DNA from: Pseudomonas sp. | GTDB lineage: Bacteria; Pseudomonadota; Gammaproteobacteria; Pseudomonadales; Pseudomonadaceae | Length of the DNA: 52,780 nucleotides | Direction: 5' to 3' | Assembly: GCA_030699825.1 (NCBI GenBank) | Contig: JAUYKV010000001.1 | Span: 1 to 52,780, forward strand | Shown here: in pieces, positions 17,796 through 27,490 of the stretch | Position numbering within the stretch: the first letter of the stretch is position 1 | Layout of the letters: every line of letters begins with the position of its first letter | Notes under the pieces: model-generated | What the model was told of the DNA's origin: nothing | Seen by the model: only the letters and a program-made list of their open reading frames with translations | Database searches by the model: none | Position numbers and translations under genes: made by a program

Positions 17796-19220
<1,425 letters not shown>

Positions 19221-19249
19221 ATCCGCTACGACCCCGTCGCGCCTGAAAC

Positions 19250-19271
19250 GGCGCTCGGTTCGCCGAGCGCC
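19250..19271 (+). terminator. Hairpin with UUCG loop after aspA
   Basis: GGCGCTCGG and CCGAGCGCC pair perfectly around TTCG, 29 bp after the aspA stop. There is no T-run after the stem, so it is a likely RNA-stabilising 3' hairpin or a Rho-assisted end and not a classical intrinsic terminator. Confidence 0.6.
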
Positions 19272-19564
19272 AGACCACCAGCCCAATATCATCAACCCAA
19301 TAACAACTGTGGCGCCTGGGTGAAGAACCCCGAATTGTGCTGACCGCTCCGACCTGCTTCCCGTGGCAACGGACTTGCGACCCACAGTGATGCGGGAAGT
19401 GCAGCAAACCGTCGGCGACTCCATGGATGGAGGAGGCAGGAAAAACGCCTAGAGCGTTTCCGGGAACGGCTGCTGCGCCGCGACGGGCCTATCACGCATC
19501 CCGGCCATCGCGGCCAAGGCCCCTCCCACCAGAGCGACCCGGCGCACCCTGCGCGGGCCGACGG
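19272..19564. other. Gene-free gap between aspA and the HTH regulator
   Basis: About 290 bp between converging genes. It contains a degenerate REP-like block (CGGCCAAGGCCCCTCCCACC, 19511-19530) and no convincing coding sequence in either strand. Confidence 0.5.
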
Positions 19565-20383
19565 CTATTCGATCTCGAACAGACCATCACGAATATGCGC
19601 ACCCGCCAGGCGCTGGCGGATGTCGGCATCGATCCGCGGATCGTCCGGGTCGTAGAGCATCACCTGGCGGAATGCATTGACCCGGTTGATCTCCGTGCCG
19701 AGGAACTCCCAGACCACCCGGGTGCAGGCCGGGGTGCGCCGGTCGCCGCTGGAGACCCCGGTCTTCAAGCCGTTGAGGCGGCTGATGCGACTCTTGAAGC
19801 TGGGGATCAGGATGGTCTGGCTCATTTCGTTGCCGGTCAACGACTCGTAGTCGATCAGGAACAGTCGGTCCTGCAGGTAGAAGGCCGCCCCCAGGTAGCG
19901 ACAGCGTACCCAGTCCTCGGCCTTGGCGCTGGCGGCGCGCGACGGCTCCTGGCGCTCCTGGCGCTCGAACAGGTAGCTGCCGCGTTCCTCGCGCAGCTGC
20001 ACCAGCGACTGCAGGATCTGCCCGGGCACCGACATGCAGTTGGCGTACTCGAAGTAGTAACCGCAGTAGCGCGACAAGCTGCTGGCGAACTCGCGCAGCG
20101 GCTGCAGCAACTCCAGCAGCGGATCGCCGCTGGCACGCTGCTCCAGGCCGCTGCCGCGCGCGCCGATCAGGCGGGCGAACTGCTCGCCCGGCAGGCTCAG
20201 CTCATAGGCCTCGACGCCGAAGAAATCGCAGATGCGCTTGAGGTTGTGCGCCGTCGGTCGGCTCTGGCCGCTGAGGTATTTATTGAACTGCGCGCGGTTG
20301 ATCGCCAGCTTGCGGCAGACCTCGGCAATCGAGCGGTAGTGGCTGCAAAGCAGCTTGAGATTGGACCCCAGATATTCCGACAT
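19565..20383 (-). CDS. XRE-type helix-turn-helix regulator with uncharacterised C-terminal domain
   Basis: A 272-residue protein with a Cro/CI-like HTH at about 15-65 (IAEVCRKLAINRAQFNKYLS, then GQSRPTAHNLKRICDFFGV) and a roughly 190-residue C-terminal part that I do not recognise. That part holds aromatic-rich segments (YCGYYFEYANCM, AAFYLQDRLFLIDYESL) and may bind a ligand. The start has AGAGGAAC. It is divergent from the sodium:alanine-type symporter with a 161-bp shared promoter region, so local control of amino-acid uptake is a reasonable inference. Confidence 0.85.
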   Translation of the reverse strand: MSEYLGSNLKLLCSHYRSIAEVCRKLAINRAQFNKYLSGQSRPTAHNLKRICDFFGVEAYELSLPGEQFARLIGARGSGLEQRASGDPLLELLQPLREFASSLSRYCGYYFEYANCMSVPGQILQSLVQLREERGSYLFERQERQEPSRAASAKAEDWVRCRYLGAAFYLQDRLFLIDYESLTGNEMSQTILIPSFKSRISRLNGLKTGVSSGDRRTPACTRVVWEFLGTEINRVNAFRQVMLYDPDDPRIDADIRQRLAGAHIRDGLFEIE

Positions 20384-20544
20384 GCTGCTGTTCCTCTTGG
20401 CGCGAGCGACGCGATTGTAGCATCAACTCGCATCAGATCGCCGCCACCCGCGAAATTGCATGACAAGCGCGTCTGGCCAACCATTCCCGGGCCGCAAGCT
20501 GACGCTGAATTTTTCCCCAACAACAAGAGAGAGACCCTCCCGCC

Positions 20545-21990
20545 ATGCTCGATATTCTCAACGACCTGATCTGGAGCAAGCTGCTGATCGTGATGCTGAT
20601 CGGCCTCGGCCTGTACTTCACCATCGCCTCGCGCTTCGTCCAGTTTCGCTATTTCGGCAACATGTTCCGCATCTTCAGCGAAGCCTTTCAACACCATCCG
20701 GGCCAGCTCAGCTCGTTCCAGGCGCTGATGCTCAGCGTCGCCGGCCGCGTCGGCGCCGGCAACATCGCCGGGGTCTCGGTGGCCATCATGCTCGGCGGTC
20801 CGGGCGCGGTGTTCTGGATGTGGATGGTAGCCCTGGTCGGCATGGCCACCAGCTATTTCGAGTGCTCGCTGGCCCAGCTGTACAAGCGCCGCGAGGCCGA
20901 TGGCAGCTACCGCGGCGGCCCGGCCTTCTACATCCAGCACGGTCTCGGCCAGCGCTGGTTGGGCATCGTCGTGTCGATCCTGCTGCTGGTGACCTTCGGC
21001 TTCGGCTTCAACGCCGTGCAGTCCTACACCGTGGCCAGCTCGATGCATGACACCTTCGGCCTGCCCACCTACATCAGCGGCATCGTCCTGATGGCGGTGA
21101 TCGGCCTGATCATCTTCGGCGGCATCAAGCGCATCGCCAAGTTCGCCGAAGTGCTGGTGCCGGTGATGGCCTTCTCCTACATCGCCATGGCCCTGGTGGT
21201 GATCGGCCTGAACATCGAGGCCGTCCCGCAAACCCTGACGCTGATCGTCAAGAGCGCCTTCGGCCTGGAGCCGGCCTTCGCCGGCGGCATCGGCGCGGCC
21301 ATCATCATGGGGGTCAAGCGTGGCCTGTTCTCCAACGAGGCGGGTCTGGGTAGCGCACCCAACGTCGCCGCCGTGGCCGAGGTCAAGCACCCGGTCGCCC
21401 AGGGCATCGTGCAATCGCTCAGCGTGTTCATCGACACCATCATCCTGTGCAGCTGCACCGCGCTGATCATCCTGCTCTCGGGCGTCTACCAGCCGGGCAT
21501 GGAAGTCTCCGGGGTGATCCTGACCCAGACCGCCATGGCCAGCGTGGTCGGCGAGTGGGGCCGGGTGTTCATCAGCGTCGCCCTGCTGCTGTTCGTCTTC
21601 ACCACCCTGATCTACAACTACTACCTCGGCGAGAACGCCCTGGGCTTCTTCAGCGAGAAGCGCTGGCTGGTCCAGGCCTACCGCGTGCTGGTGATCCTGC
21701 TGGTACTCTGGGGCTCGGTGCAGGATCTGGGCACGGTGTTCGCCTTCGCCGACGTGACCATGGGCCTGCTGGCCATCGCCAACCTGATTGCCCTGGCTCT
21801 ACTGTTCAAGGTCGGTCTGCGCCTGATGCGCGACTACGACAAGCAGATCAAGGCTGGTGTAGAGTCGCCGGTCTTCGACCCGAAAGACTTCGCCGATCTG
21901 GATCTTGATCCGGCCGTCTGGCCCGCCCAGCCGTCGACAGCGCCGCAGACCCTGAGCGCCGAGATCGGCCACAGCGTGCACCAGCGCTGA
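20545..21990 (+). CDS. Alanine/glycine:cation symporter family protein (AGCS)
   Basis: An inner-membrane sodium (or proton) coupled amino-acid importer of 481 residues with about 10-11 hydrophobic segments. The family signature GRVGAGNIAGV is at 67-77, and GLFSNEAGLGSAPNVAA is the second conserved AGCS block. The true substrate may be alanine, glycine or an amide such as asparagine or glutamine; the asparaginase downstream and the glutaminase nearby hint at the latter, which is inference. A perfect intrinsic terminator follows. Confidence 0.93.
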   Translation: MLDILNDLIWSKLLIVMLIGLGLYFTIASRFVQFRYFGNMFRIFSEAFQHHPGQLSSFQALMLSVAGRVGAGNIAGVSVAIMLGGPGAVFWMWMVALVGMATSYFECSLAQLYKRREADGSYRGGPAFYIQHGLGQRWLGIVVSILLLVTFGFGFNAVQSYTVASSMHDTFGLPTYISGIVLMAVIGLIIFGGIKRIAKFAEVLVPVMAFSYIAMALVVIGLNIEAVPQTLTLIVKSAFGLEPAFAGGIGAAIIMGVKRGLFSNEAGLGSAPNVAAVAEVKHPVAQGIVQSLSVFIDTIILCSCTALIILLSGVYQPGMEVSGVILTQTAMASVVGEWGRVFISVALLLFVFTTLIYNYYLGENALGFFSEKRWLVQAYRVLVILLVLWGSVQDLGTVFAFADVTMGLLAIANLIALALLFKVGLRLMRDYDKQIKAGVESPVFDPKDFADLDLDPAVWPAQPSTAPQTLSAEIGHSVHQR

Positions 21991-22010
21991 GCCGCTAACG
22001 AGGTGATACA

Positions 22011-22037
22011 CAGGGGGCCATGGCCCCCTGTTTTTTT
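22011..22037 (+). terminator. Intrinsic terminator after the AGCS symporter gene
   Basis: CAGGGGGCCA directly followed by TGGCCCCCTG forms a perfect 20-base palindrome with a run of seven T. Confidence 0.95.
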
Positions 22038-22042
22038 ATATG

Positions 22043-22110
22043 CGAGGCTGTGAAAGAACCCCGCCTACTGCGGTGGTCTCGCGACGGCACTCGATATTTT
22101 CACAACCTCT
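22043..22110 (+). repeat. Family B element, short internally deleted copy
   Basis: A 68-bp copy with both ends: left GAGGCTGTGAAAG and, after CGCCTACTGCGG and CTCGATATTTTC, the right end TTTTCACAACCTCT. The ansA Shine-Dalgarno AAGGAG begins at the next base, so this repeat forms the immediate 5' leader of ansA. Confidence 0.75.
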
Positions 22111-22123
22111 AAGGAGAGCCGTC

Positions 22124-23113
22124 ATGGCAATAACAAAACTCCTGGTGCTCTACACCGGCGGCACCATCGGCATGCAGATGGGCGCGGACGGCCTGGCGCC
22201 CGCCTCCGGCTTCGAGGCGCGGCTGCGCGCTCAGCAAGCGCAGGAACAACAGCGGCAACTGCCGACCTGGATCTTCCGCGAACTGCTGCCGTCGATCGAC
22301 AGTGCCAACATGAGCCAGGCCAACTGGCTGGCGATGGTTGCGGCGATCCGCGCCGGCATCGAGCAGGACGGCTGCGACGCCGTGCTGGTGCTGCACGGCA
22401 CCGACACCCTGGCCTACAGCGCCGCGGCCCTGAGTTTCCTGCTGCTCGGCCTGGCGGTGCCGGTGCTGCTGACCGGCTCGATGCAGCCGGCCGGCGTCCC
22501 CGGCAGCGATGCCTGGGCCAACCTGTTCGGCGCCATGCAGGCGCTGCAGCAGGGCGTTGCCCCCGGCGTGCAGCTGTACTTCGACGGCAAGCTGCTGCAC
22601 GGCGCGCGAGTCAGCAAGCTGGCCAGCGCCACCTTCGGCGCCTTCGCCGAACTGCCGCGCCAGCGCCGGAGCCAGCGCGCCGAGCGCATCCCTGCCCGTC
22701 TCGACTACCGTCAGCCGCGCCAGCCGGTGAACCTTGCGGTGCTGCCGCTGTTCCCCGGCATCCAGGCCGCGCACCTCCAAGCCCTGCTCGATAGCGGCGT
22801 ACGCGGCCTGCTGCTGGAGTGCTACGGCAGCGGCACCGGACCGTCAGACGACGCCGAACTGCTGGCCGCACTGTGCGCGGCGCATGAGAACGGCGTGGTG
22901 CTGGCAGCGATCAGCCAGTGCCCGCACGGCCATGTCGAGTTCGGCGTCTATGCGGCGGGGAGCAAGCTGGCCAGCGTCGGCCTGGTCTCGGCCGGCGGCA
23001 TGACCCGCGAAGCCGCCCTGGGCAAGCTGTTCGCCCTGCTCGGAGCCGGCCTGAGCCAGGCCGAGGCGGAACACTGGTTTGCCCTGGACCTGTGCGGCGA
23101 GCGCGCCGACTAG
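22124..23113 (+). CDS. ansA: Type I (cytoplasmic) L-asparaginase
   Basis: Hydrolyses asparagine to aspartate and ammonia. I place the start at ATG 22124 (AAGGAGAG upstream), giving 329 residues; there is no signal peptide, consistent with the type I enzyme. The two catalytic threonine motifs are present: TGGTIG at 11-16 and HGTDTLAY at 91-98 (T93, D94). It stands between the amino-acid symporter and a GNAT gene; its product aspartate is the substrate of AspA. Confidence 0.94.
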   Translation: MAITKLLVLYTGGTIGMQMGADGLAPASGFEARLRAQQAQEQQRQLPTWIFRELLPSIDSANMSQANWLAMVAAIRAGIEQDGCDAVLVLHGTDTLAYSAAALSFLLLGLAVPVLLTGSMQPAGVPGSDAWANLFGAMQALQQGVAPGVQLYFDGKLLHGARVSKLASATFGAFAELPRQRRSQRAERIPARLDYRQPRQPVNLAVLPLFPGIQAAHLQALLDSGVRGLLLECYGSGTGPSDDAELLAALCAAHENGVVLAAISQCPHGHVEFGVYAAGSKLASVGLVSAGGMTREAALGKLFALLGAGLSQAEAEHWFALDLCGERAD

Positions 23114-23186
23114 GAGGCAGTGTAGGGCTTGCGGTCAGGGCGCAACCGTTTCAGGATGACCAATCGCATCTACAGGAGGTCGCCCG

Positions 23187-23642
23187 ATGGCCGTTCGCAT
23201 TCCCGCCGAGATCCGTCCCGTCAGCGCAGCCGACCATGCGGCCTGGTTGCCGCTGTGGCAGGGCTATCAGCGTTTCTACATGACCGAAATCCCCGCCGCC
23301 GCCAGCGATCTCACCTGGCAGCGCTTTCTCGACCCGGCCGAACCCATGCACGCCGCCCTGGCCTGGCACGAGGGCAAGGCCATCGGCCTGGTGCACTGGC
23401 TCTACCACCGCTCGACCTGGACCGTTGGCGACTACTGCTACCTGCAGGACCTGTTTATCGCCAAGGACCTGCGCAGCAGCGGCGTCGGCCGCCAGCTGAT
23501 CGAACACGTCTATGCCCAGGCTCGCCTGGCCAACTGCGCGCGGGTGTACTGGCTGACCCACGAAACCAACAGCAAGGCCATGCTGCTCTACGAGCGGGTC
23601 GCCGAACGTTCGGGCTTCGTGCAGTTCCGCAAGCTGCTGTGA
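23187..23642 (+). CDS. GNAT-family N-acetyltransferase
   Basis: A 151-residue acetyltransferase with the acetyl-CoA pyrophosphate-binding motif R96-S-S-G-V-G101 following the beta-strand LQDLFIAKDL. The target is unknown. It starts 74 bp after ansA with a textbook AGGAGGT, so it may be cotranscribed with ansA. Length and single-domain form are usual for the family. Confidence 0.92.
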   Translation: MAVRIPAEIRPVSAADHAAWLPLWQGYQRFYMTEIPAAASDLTWQRFLDPAEPMHAALAWHEGKAIGLVHWLYHRSTWTVGDYCYLQDLFIAKDLRSSGVGRQLIEHVYAQARLANCARVYWLTHETNSKAMLLYERVAERSGFVQFRKLL

Positions 23643-23651
23643 CCGACGCTC

Positions 23652-23780
23652 AGAGGTTGTGCAAATATCGAGCGTAACGCCGCAGCGGGCGTTTTGGCGA
23701 TCCGCCGCAGGCAGTGCACCGGGGTGCAGCGGCGCGGCATAAAGCTGGCGGGTTGTCGCTACGCTCCGAAGCCGCCCTAC
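23652..23780 (-). repeat. Family B element, truncated inverted copy
   Basis: Starts AGAGGTTGTGCAAATATCGA and matches the right 150 bp of the 9652-9871 copy in reverse orientation, ending at GCCGCCCTAC. The opposite terminal repeat is missing. It fills most of the gap after the GNAT gene. Confidence 0.75.
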
Positions 23781-23896
23781 CTCCGAATGGGTCGCCGCCC
23801 GAGCAGCTCCTACAAGGTCGATGCAGGGGCTGTAGAAGGTCCTCCCCGTCTTCGACGCCGCGCTCTCGCGCAGCAAACCGGAGGCAATGCGGGCAT

Positions 23897-23922
23897 CTGT
23901 AGGAGTGGCTTTAGCCGCGAAT
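23897..23922. repeat. REP half-site (P. putida-type)
   Basis: CTGTAGGAGTGGCTTTAGCC followed by GCGAAT, 25 bp beyond the glutaminase stop. Confidence 0.7.
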
Positions 23923-23946
23923 TCTTCAACGCATAGCACCGCTTCA

Positions 23947-24855
23947 CTAGAACACCGACCAACCGATCCGCTCGCTGAGTAACTCCAGCGCCTTGATTCC
24001 GGCCAGGGAATTGCCCGCCGCATTCAGTTCCGGCGACCACACGCAGACGCTGAAACGCCCGGGGACCACCGCGACTATCCCGCCGCCCACGCCGCTCTTG
24101 CCCGGCAGGCCGACCCGGTAGGCGAAGTTGCCGGCCTCGTCGTACAGACCGCTGGTGGCCATGATCGCGTTGACCTGCTTGGTCTGCCGCGGGGTGAGGA
24201 TCTGCGCGCCACTGTGCAGGCAGAAACCGCCATTGGCCAGAAAGCAGAAGGCGCGGGCCAGGTCGACGCAGCTCATACGCAGCGCGCAGTAGCTGAAGTA
24301 GCTGCGCAGCACCGCTTCCACATCGTTATGGAAATTGCCGAAGGACTGCATCAGGTAGGCCGCCGCCGCGTTGCGCGCGCGGTGCTGGTATTCCGAATCG
24401 GCCACCCGGTTATCCACCGCCACCTGCGGGTTGCCGGCCAGGCGGCGGACGAAATCGCGCAGGGACACCACCGGCGTGGCGAAGCGCGACTGGTTGATGT
24501 CGCAGATCACCAGGGCGCCGGCGTTGATGAACGGGTTGCGCGGCCGCCCGCGCTCGAACTCCAGCTGCACCAAAGAATTGAACGGCTGCCCGGACGGCTC
24601 GTGGCCCAGGCGCTGCCAGATTTCCTCGCCGGAATGAGCGATGGCCTGGACCAGGCTGAACACCTTGGAGATGCTCTGCACGGAAAACGCCGTGCGCGCA
24701 TCGCCGGCACAGAACAGCTCGCCCTCGTTGCTGTACACCGCTATGCCCAGCTGATGGCCCGGCACATCAGCCAGCGCCGGGATGTAATCGGCCACCTTGC
24801 CACGACCGATCAGCGGGCGGACTTCATCGAGGATCTCGTTCAACAGCGCTTGCAT
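23947..24855 (-). CDS. glsA: Glutaminase (serine-dependent)
   Basis: Cytoplasmic glutaminase converting glutamine to glutamate and ammonia, with a beta-lactamase-like fold. With ATG 24855 ([12 protein letters not shown]) it has 302 residues, the usual family length; the upstream TTG start (24879) is unlikely. The catalytic S61-x-x-K64 is in [11 protein letters not shown], and the NPFINAGAL block is characteristic. Together with ansA it supports amide amino-acid use. A REP pair lies upstream. Confidence 0.95.
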   Translation of the reverse strand: MQALLNEILDEVRPLIGRGKVADYIPALADVPGHQLGIAVYSNEGELFCAGDARTAFSVQSISKVFSLVQAIAHSGEEIWQRLGHEPSGQPFNSLVQLEFERGRPRNPFINAGALVICDINQSRFATPVVSLRDFVRRLAGNPQVAVDNRVADSEYQHRARNAAAAYLMQSFGNFHNDVEAVLRSYFSYCALRMSCVDLARAFCFLANGGFCLHSGAQILTPRQTKQVNAIMATSGLYDEAGNFAYRVGLPGKSGVGGGIVAVVPGRFSVCVWSPELNAAGNSLAGIKALELLSERIGWSVF

Positions 24856-24945
24856 GTTCCGGCTCACAGCAGTGCCCAAACGAACCTCGGGCGATGGCTG
24901 GTAGACGCCTGCCAGCCGACGCTGATCACACCCGATCGAGGCCTT

Positions 24946-25048
24946 CCCGGATTGCGCTGGCGCTTATTCGGGCTACAGAACCGTAGATTCCATGTTCCGC
25001 TGCAAGGTCCGCATACCGTAGCCTGGATAAGCCCTGGCGCAATCCGGG
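24946..25048. repeat. Inverted REP pair, RAYT-linked family (copies at 24946-24976 and 25018-25048)
   Basis: A forward copy (CCCGGATTGCGCTGGC to TTCGGGCTAC) faces a reverse copy (GTAGCCTGGATAAGCCC to AATCCGGG) across 41 bp. The same arrangement recurs on the other side of the transposase at 25965-26062. Confidence 0.9.
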
Positions 25049-25057
25049 ACTGACCTC

Positions 25058-25100
25058 AGAGGTTGTGAAACGATCGAGCACCGTCGCGAGGCCGTCTCGT
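25058..25100 (-). repeat. Family B element end fragment
   Basis: AGAGGTTGTGAAA followed by CGATCGAGCACCGTCGCGAG resembles the end of the 22043-22110 copy in reverse. Only one terminus remains. It lies just past the stop of the MocR relic. Confidence 0.6.
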
Positions 25101-25114
25101 GGTGGCTTCCCCCC

Positions 25115-25359
25115 TCAGCGCCAGGCCCGCCGCAACTTGCCCAGGGCCCTGGCGATCTGCGCCTCGTCGACTCCGGCTGATAAATTCGGCGAGCACCGCC
25201 TGGGTGCCGATCTCCGAATGACGCATGCTCAATGCGGCTGGCCATGCGGCCGTCGAGAATCCGTTCGCGCAGGGCCTGATAGAGCTGGCGGGCCAGCCCC
25301 TGGCGCGGGTCGAGCTGGAAGCCGGCAGGATCGAGCGGCAACGGCGGTTTGCTGGACAT
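25115..25359 (-). pseudogene. Relic of a MocR/GntR-type PLP-dependent regulator
   Basis: An ATG at 25359 begins MSSKPPLPLDPAGF, then RQGLARQLYQALRERILDGR, the start of a MocR winged-HTH domain. The reading then jumps frame to MRHSEIGTQAVLAEFIS (aminotransferase-like region) and again to GVDEAQIARALGKLRRAW plus a stop, which is the typical C-terminus. About 400 residues of a normal regulator are missing through internal deletion. The remains lie between REPs and the REP-associated transposase. Confidence 0.75.
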
Positions 25360-25409
25360 GGGCAGCGGCCGGGGTGGGAGGAATACCCAGGGTAAATTGG
25401 GACTGTGGC

Positions 25410-25934
25410 CTAACCGTCCCCCGCTACGTCCACCCCACCACCTGCGCCCCAATCCGGTCGCAATAGGCCCTGCCTGACAAACCGATGAAAGCTCGAGTAC
25501 GGCCAATCGGCTACACGCTCCACAAGCCCATGTTTCACCGGATTGAAATGGATGTAATCGATGTGAGTCGCCAGGTCTCGCTCGTCGCGAATTGCATGTT
25601 CCCAGAAGCGTGACTGCCAAATATCCGCGCCGCCACGAGCGTCAAGTCCTATGGGCTCGCCGGCGGCGCGTAAGGATTTGACGAACAACGCCTTGAAATC
25701 GCGCAGCCGCGCCGAGTAGTTGCTGTCGCCTTCCGGGAGTTGCATCAGCAGGTGCAGATGATCCGGCAGGATCACCACCGCCAGTAACTCGAAGGATTTA
25801 CCTTGTTTTACTCGACGCAGGGCCTCGCGCAACAGTGCGGCATGTCGAATAAGCAGGTCACTGCGGCGATCCTTCAGGGTCAGAGTGAAGAAATAGCTGC
25901 CACCCGCCAGGCGAACGCGCCGGTAGTTGACCAT
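25410..25934 (-). CDS. REP-associated tyrosine transposase (RAYT)
   Basis: A 174-residue Y1/HUH-type single-strand endonuclease related to IS200/IS605 TnpA. Catalytic features are the H59-L60-H61 pair in ILPDHLHLLMQLP and the nucleophile Y127 in HIDYIHFNPVKHG. Such domesticated transposases bind and cleave cognate REP hairpins. Here the gene is flanked on both sides by inverted pairs of one REP family, whose copies also occur elsewhere in the window, which is the classic REP-RAYT arrangement. The length is normal and the frame intact, so it may be active. Confidence 0.95.
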   Translation of the reverse strand: MVNYRRVRLAGGSYFFTLTLKDRRSDLLIRHAALLREALRRVKQGKSFELLAVVILPDHLHLLMQLPEGDSNYSARLRDFKALFVKSLRAAGEPIGLDARGGADIWQSRFWEHAIRDERDLATHIDYIHFNPVKHGLVERVADWPYSSFHRFVRQGLLRPDWGAGGGVDVAGDG

Positions 25935-25964
25935 GCCAACCTCCTTGTTGGTGGTGCCTCCAGT

Positions 25965-26062
25965 CCCGGATTGCGCTGGCGCTTATTCGGGCTACGAGGC
26001 CGTTGCGTTTTATCCGGGAGACAGCAAAATCGTAGCCCGGATAAGCCCTGGCGCAATCCGGG
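25965..26062. repeat. Inverted REP pair, RAYT-linked family (copies at 25965-25995 and 26032-26062)
   Basis: CCCGGATTGCGCTGGC to TTCGGGCTAC faces GTAGCCCGGATAAGCCC to AATCCGGG across 36 bp, between the RAYT start and the sbtB-like stop. Confidence 0.9.
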
Positions 26063-26073
26063 AAATCAGCACA

Positions 26074-26376
26074 TCAGAACTTCTCCGGCCTGAGCACGTC
26101 CACTTCAGCCAGGTAGCAGACCATCGCGTAGTTGGCGTAGTAGTGGGTTTGCAGGTGGGCGGCGAGGCGTTCGGCCAGGTCGCGGGCGCAGATGATTTCC
26201 ACCCGGATATTGCCGTCGGTCTCCCAGCCGGCGCTGCGCACCCCGCGCGCACCGCGGCCGCGGGCGTCGGAGAGGGTCCAGCCGGGCGCGCCGAGCGCTT
26301 CCAGGTCGGCCAGCAGTTTCTTTTCCAGTGCCGCTTCGCAGATCACGGTGAGCAGGGTGCGGGTGTGGACGTTCAT
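26074..26376 (-). CDS. PII-like protein, SbtB-type partner of the bicarbonate transporter
   Basis: A 100-residue ferredoxin-like fold protein. The pattern LLTVICEAALEKKLLADLEA, G-G-W-T-L-S-D-A-R-like strand, the glycine-rich loop GRGARGVRS, and IRVEIICARDLAERLAAHL is that of PII/SbtB proteins (also called DUF3240-like), nucleotide-sensing trimers that control SbtA in cyanobacteria. The C-terminal CGPxGC redox loop of cyanobacterial SbtB is absent; the chain ends in VLRPEKF. Its start is one base after the sbtA stop, so the two are coupled. Confidence 0.8.
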   Translation of the reverse strand: MNVHTRTLLTVICEAALEKKLLADLEALGAPGWTLSDARGRGARGVRSAGWETDGNIRVEIICARDLAERLAAHLQTHYYANYAMVCYLAEVDVLRPEKF

Positions 26377-26377
26377 T

Positions 26378-27319
26378 TCAGAGTCCCCAGGCGATCAGTT
26401 GTTCGGCCAGCATCAGGTATAGCGGGATGCCGATCAGGATATTGAAGGGGAAGGTGATCCCCAGTGAGGCGGTCAGCGAGAGAGACGGATTGGCCGCAGG
26501 CAAGGCCAGGCGCATCGCTGCCGGCACGGCGATATAGGAGGCGCTTGCCGCCAGGGTCGCGAGCACGGCAGTGCCGCCCAGCGACAGGCCCATCAGGCGC
26601 CCCAGCAAGGCACCGATCAGCGCGCCGAGCAACGGCATCAGCAGGGCAAAACCAAGCAGGCGCAGACCAAACTGCCTGAGCGCACCGAGCTGACCCGAGG
26701 CGATCAGGCCCATCTCCAGCAGGAAGAACGCCAGCACCGGCTTGAACATGCTGGTGTACAGCGGCTCCAGCGGTTTGATCGCTTCCTTGCCGGCCACCGC
26801 ACCGATGATCAGGCCGCCGAGCAGCAGCATGATGCTCTTGCCGAGGAATATCTCCCGGCCCAGCTCGCGCCAGTCGGTGTCGCGGGCCATGCCCTTGGCC
26901 AGGAGGATGCCTACCAGAATCGCCGGGATCTCCAGAATCGCCACGAACAGCGGCATGTAGCTCTCGAACTCGATGCCGCGGGCCAGCATGAACGCCACCA
27001 CCACGGCGAAGGTGCCGGCGCTCACCGAGCCGTAATGCGCCGCCACCGCCGCCGCATTGACCCGGTCGAAGCCCAGGCCGCGCAGCACACCGAAGGCCAG
27101 CACCGGCAGCATGATGCCCAGGGCCAGTACCAACAGTGCCTGGCCGAGCAACTGCAGGCTGGCCTGCTCTGCCAATTCCACCCCGCCGTGCAGGCCGATA
27201 GCCAGCAACAGGATGATCGACAGGGTTTCGTAGAGTGCTGGCGGCAGCTTCAACTCGCTTTTCAGCAAGCCGGCACAAAGACCGAAGAGAAAAAACAGTA
27301 CCACCGGATCAAGCCCCAT
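26378..27319 (-). CDS. Sodium-dependent bicarbonate transporter family permease (SbtA-like)
   Basis: An inner-membrane protein of 313 residues with about 10 hydrophobic segments in two inverted halves, matching the SbtA (PF05982) family. Typical blocks are AAHYGSVSAGTFAV, VAILEIPAILVGI and ATLAASASYIAVPAAMR. I choose ATG 27319 (MGLDPVVLFF), with GGAGG five bases upstream, although the frame opens at 27397. It is coupled to the sbtB-like gene and lies downstream of the pyruvate carboxylase operon on the same strand, behind a terminator. Bicarbonate as substrate is inferred from the family. Confidence 0.87.
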   Translation of the reverse strand: MGLDPVVLFFLFGLCAGLLKSELKLPPALYETLSIILLLAIGLHGGVELAEQASLQLLGQALLVLALGIMLPVLAFGVLRGLGFDRVNAAAVAAHYGSVSAGTFAVVVAFMLARGIEFESYMPLFVAILEIPAILVGILLAKGMARDTDWRELGREIFLGKSIMLLLGGLIIGAVAGKEAIKPLEPLYTSMFKPVLAFFLLEMGLIASGQLGALRQFGLRLLGFALLMPLLGALIGALLGRLMGLSLGGTAVLATLAASASYIAVPAAMRLALPAANPSLSLTASLGITFPFNILIGIPLYLMLAEQLIAWGL

Positions 27320-27406
27320 CATCGCCTCCGTTAAATAAACCCATATGCTGCATGTATCCAGTAAGTGTCGATGGCAAAACGTAGGGTGGGTCGACATACA
27401 ACCGCT

Positions 27407-27432
27407 AAAAAAAGGGAGCCTTGCGGCCCCCC
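27407..27432 (-). terminator. Intrinsic terminator after pyruvate carboxylase B subunit
   Basis: On the minus strand GGGGGGCC and GGCTCCC pair around GCAA and are followed by seven T, 59 bp beyond the oadA-type stop codon. Confidence 0.9.
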
Positions 27433-27490
27433 CAGAGGTAAACAGTCGCGGAGCCTTGAACCCATCCTTCGATAGTGCTCAGACCCGCGG

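Noticed and set aside
24855..24879. Upstream TTG start for glutaminase
   Set aside because: The ATG at 24855 gives the standard 302-residue family length; the extension has no conserved character.
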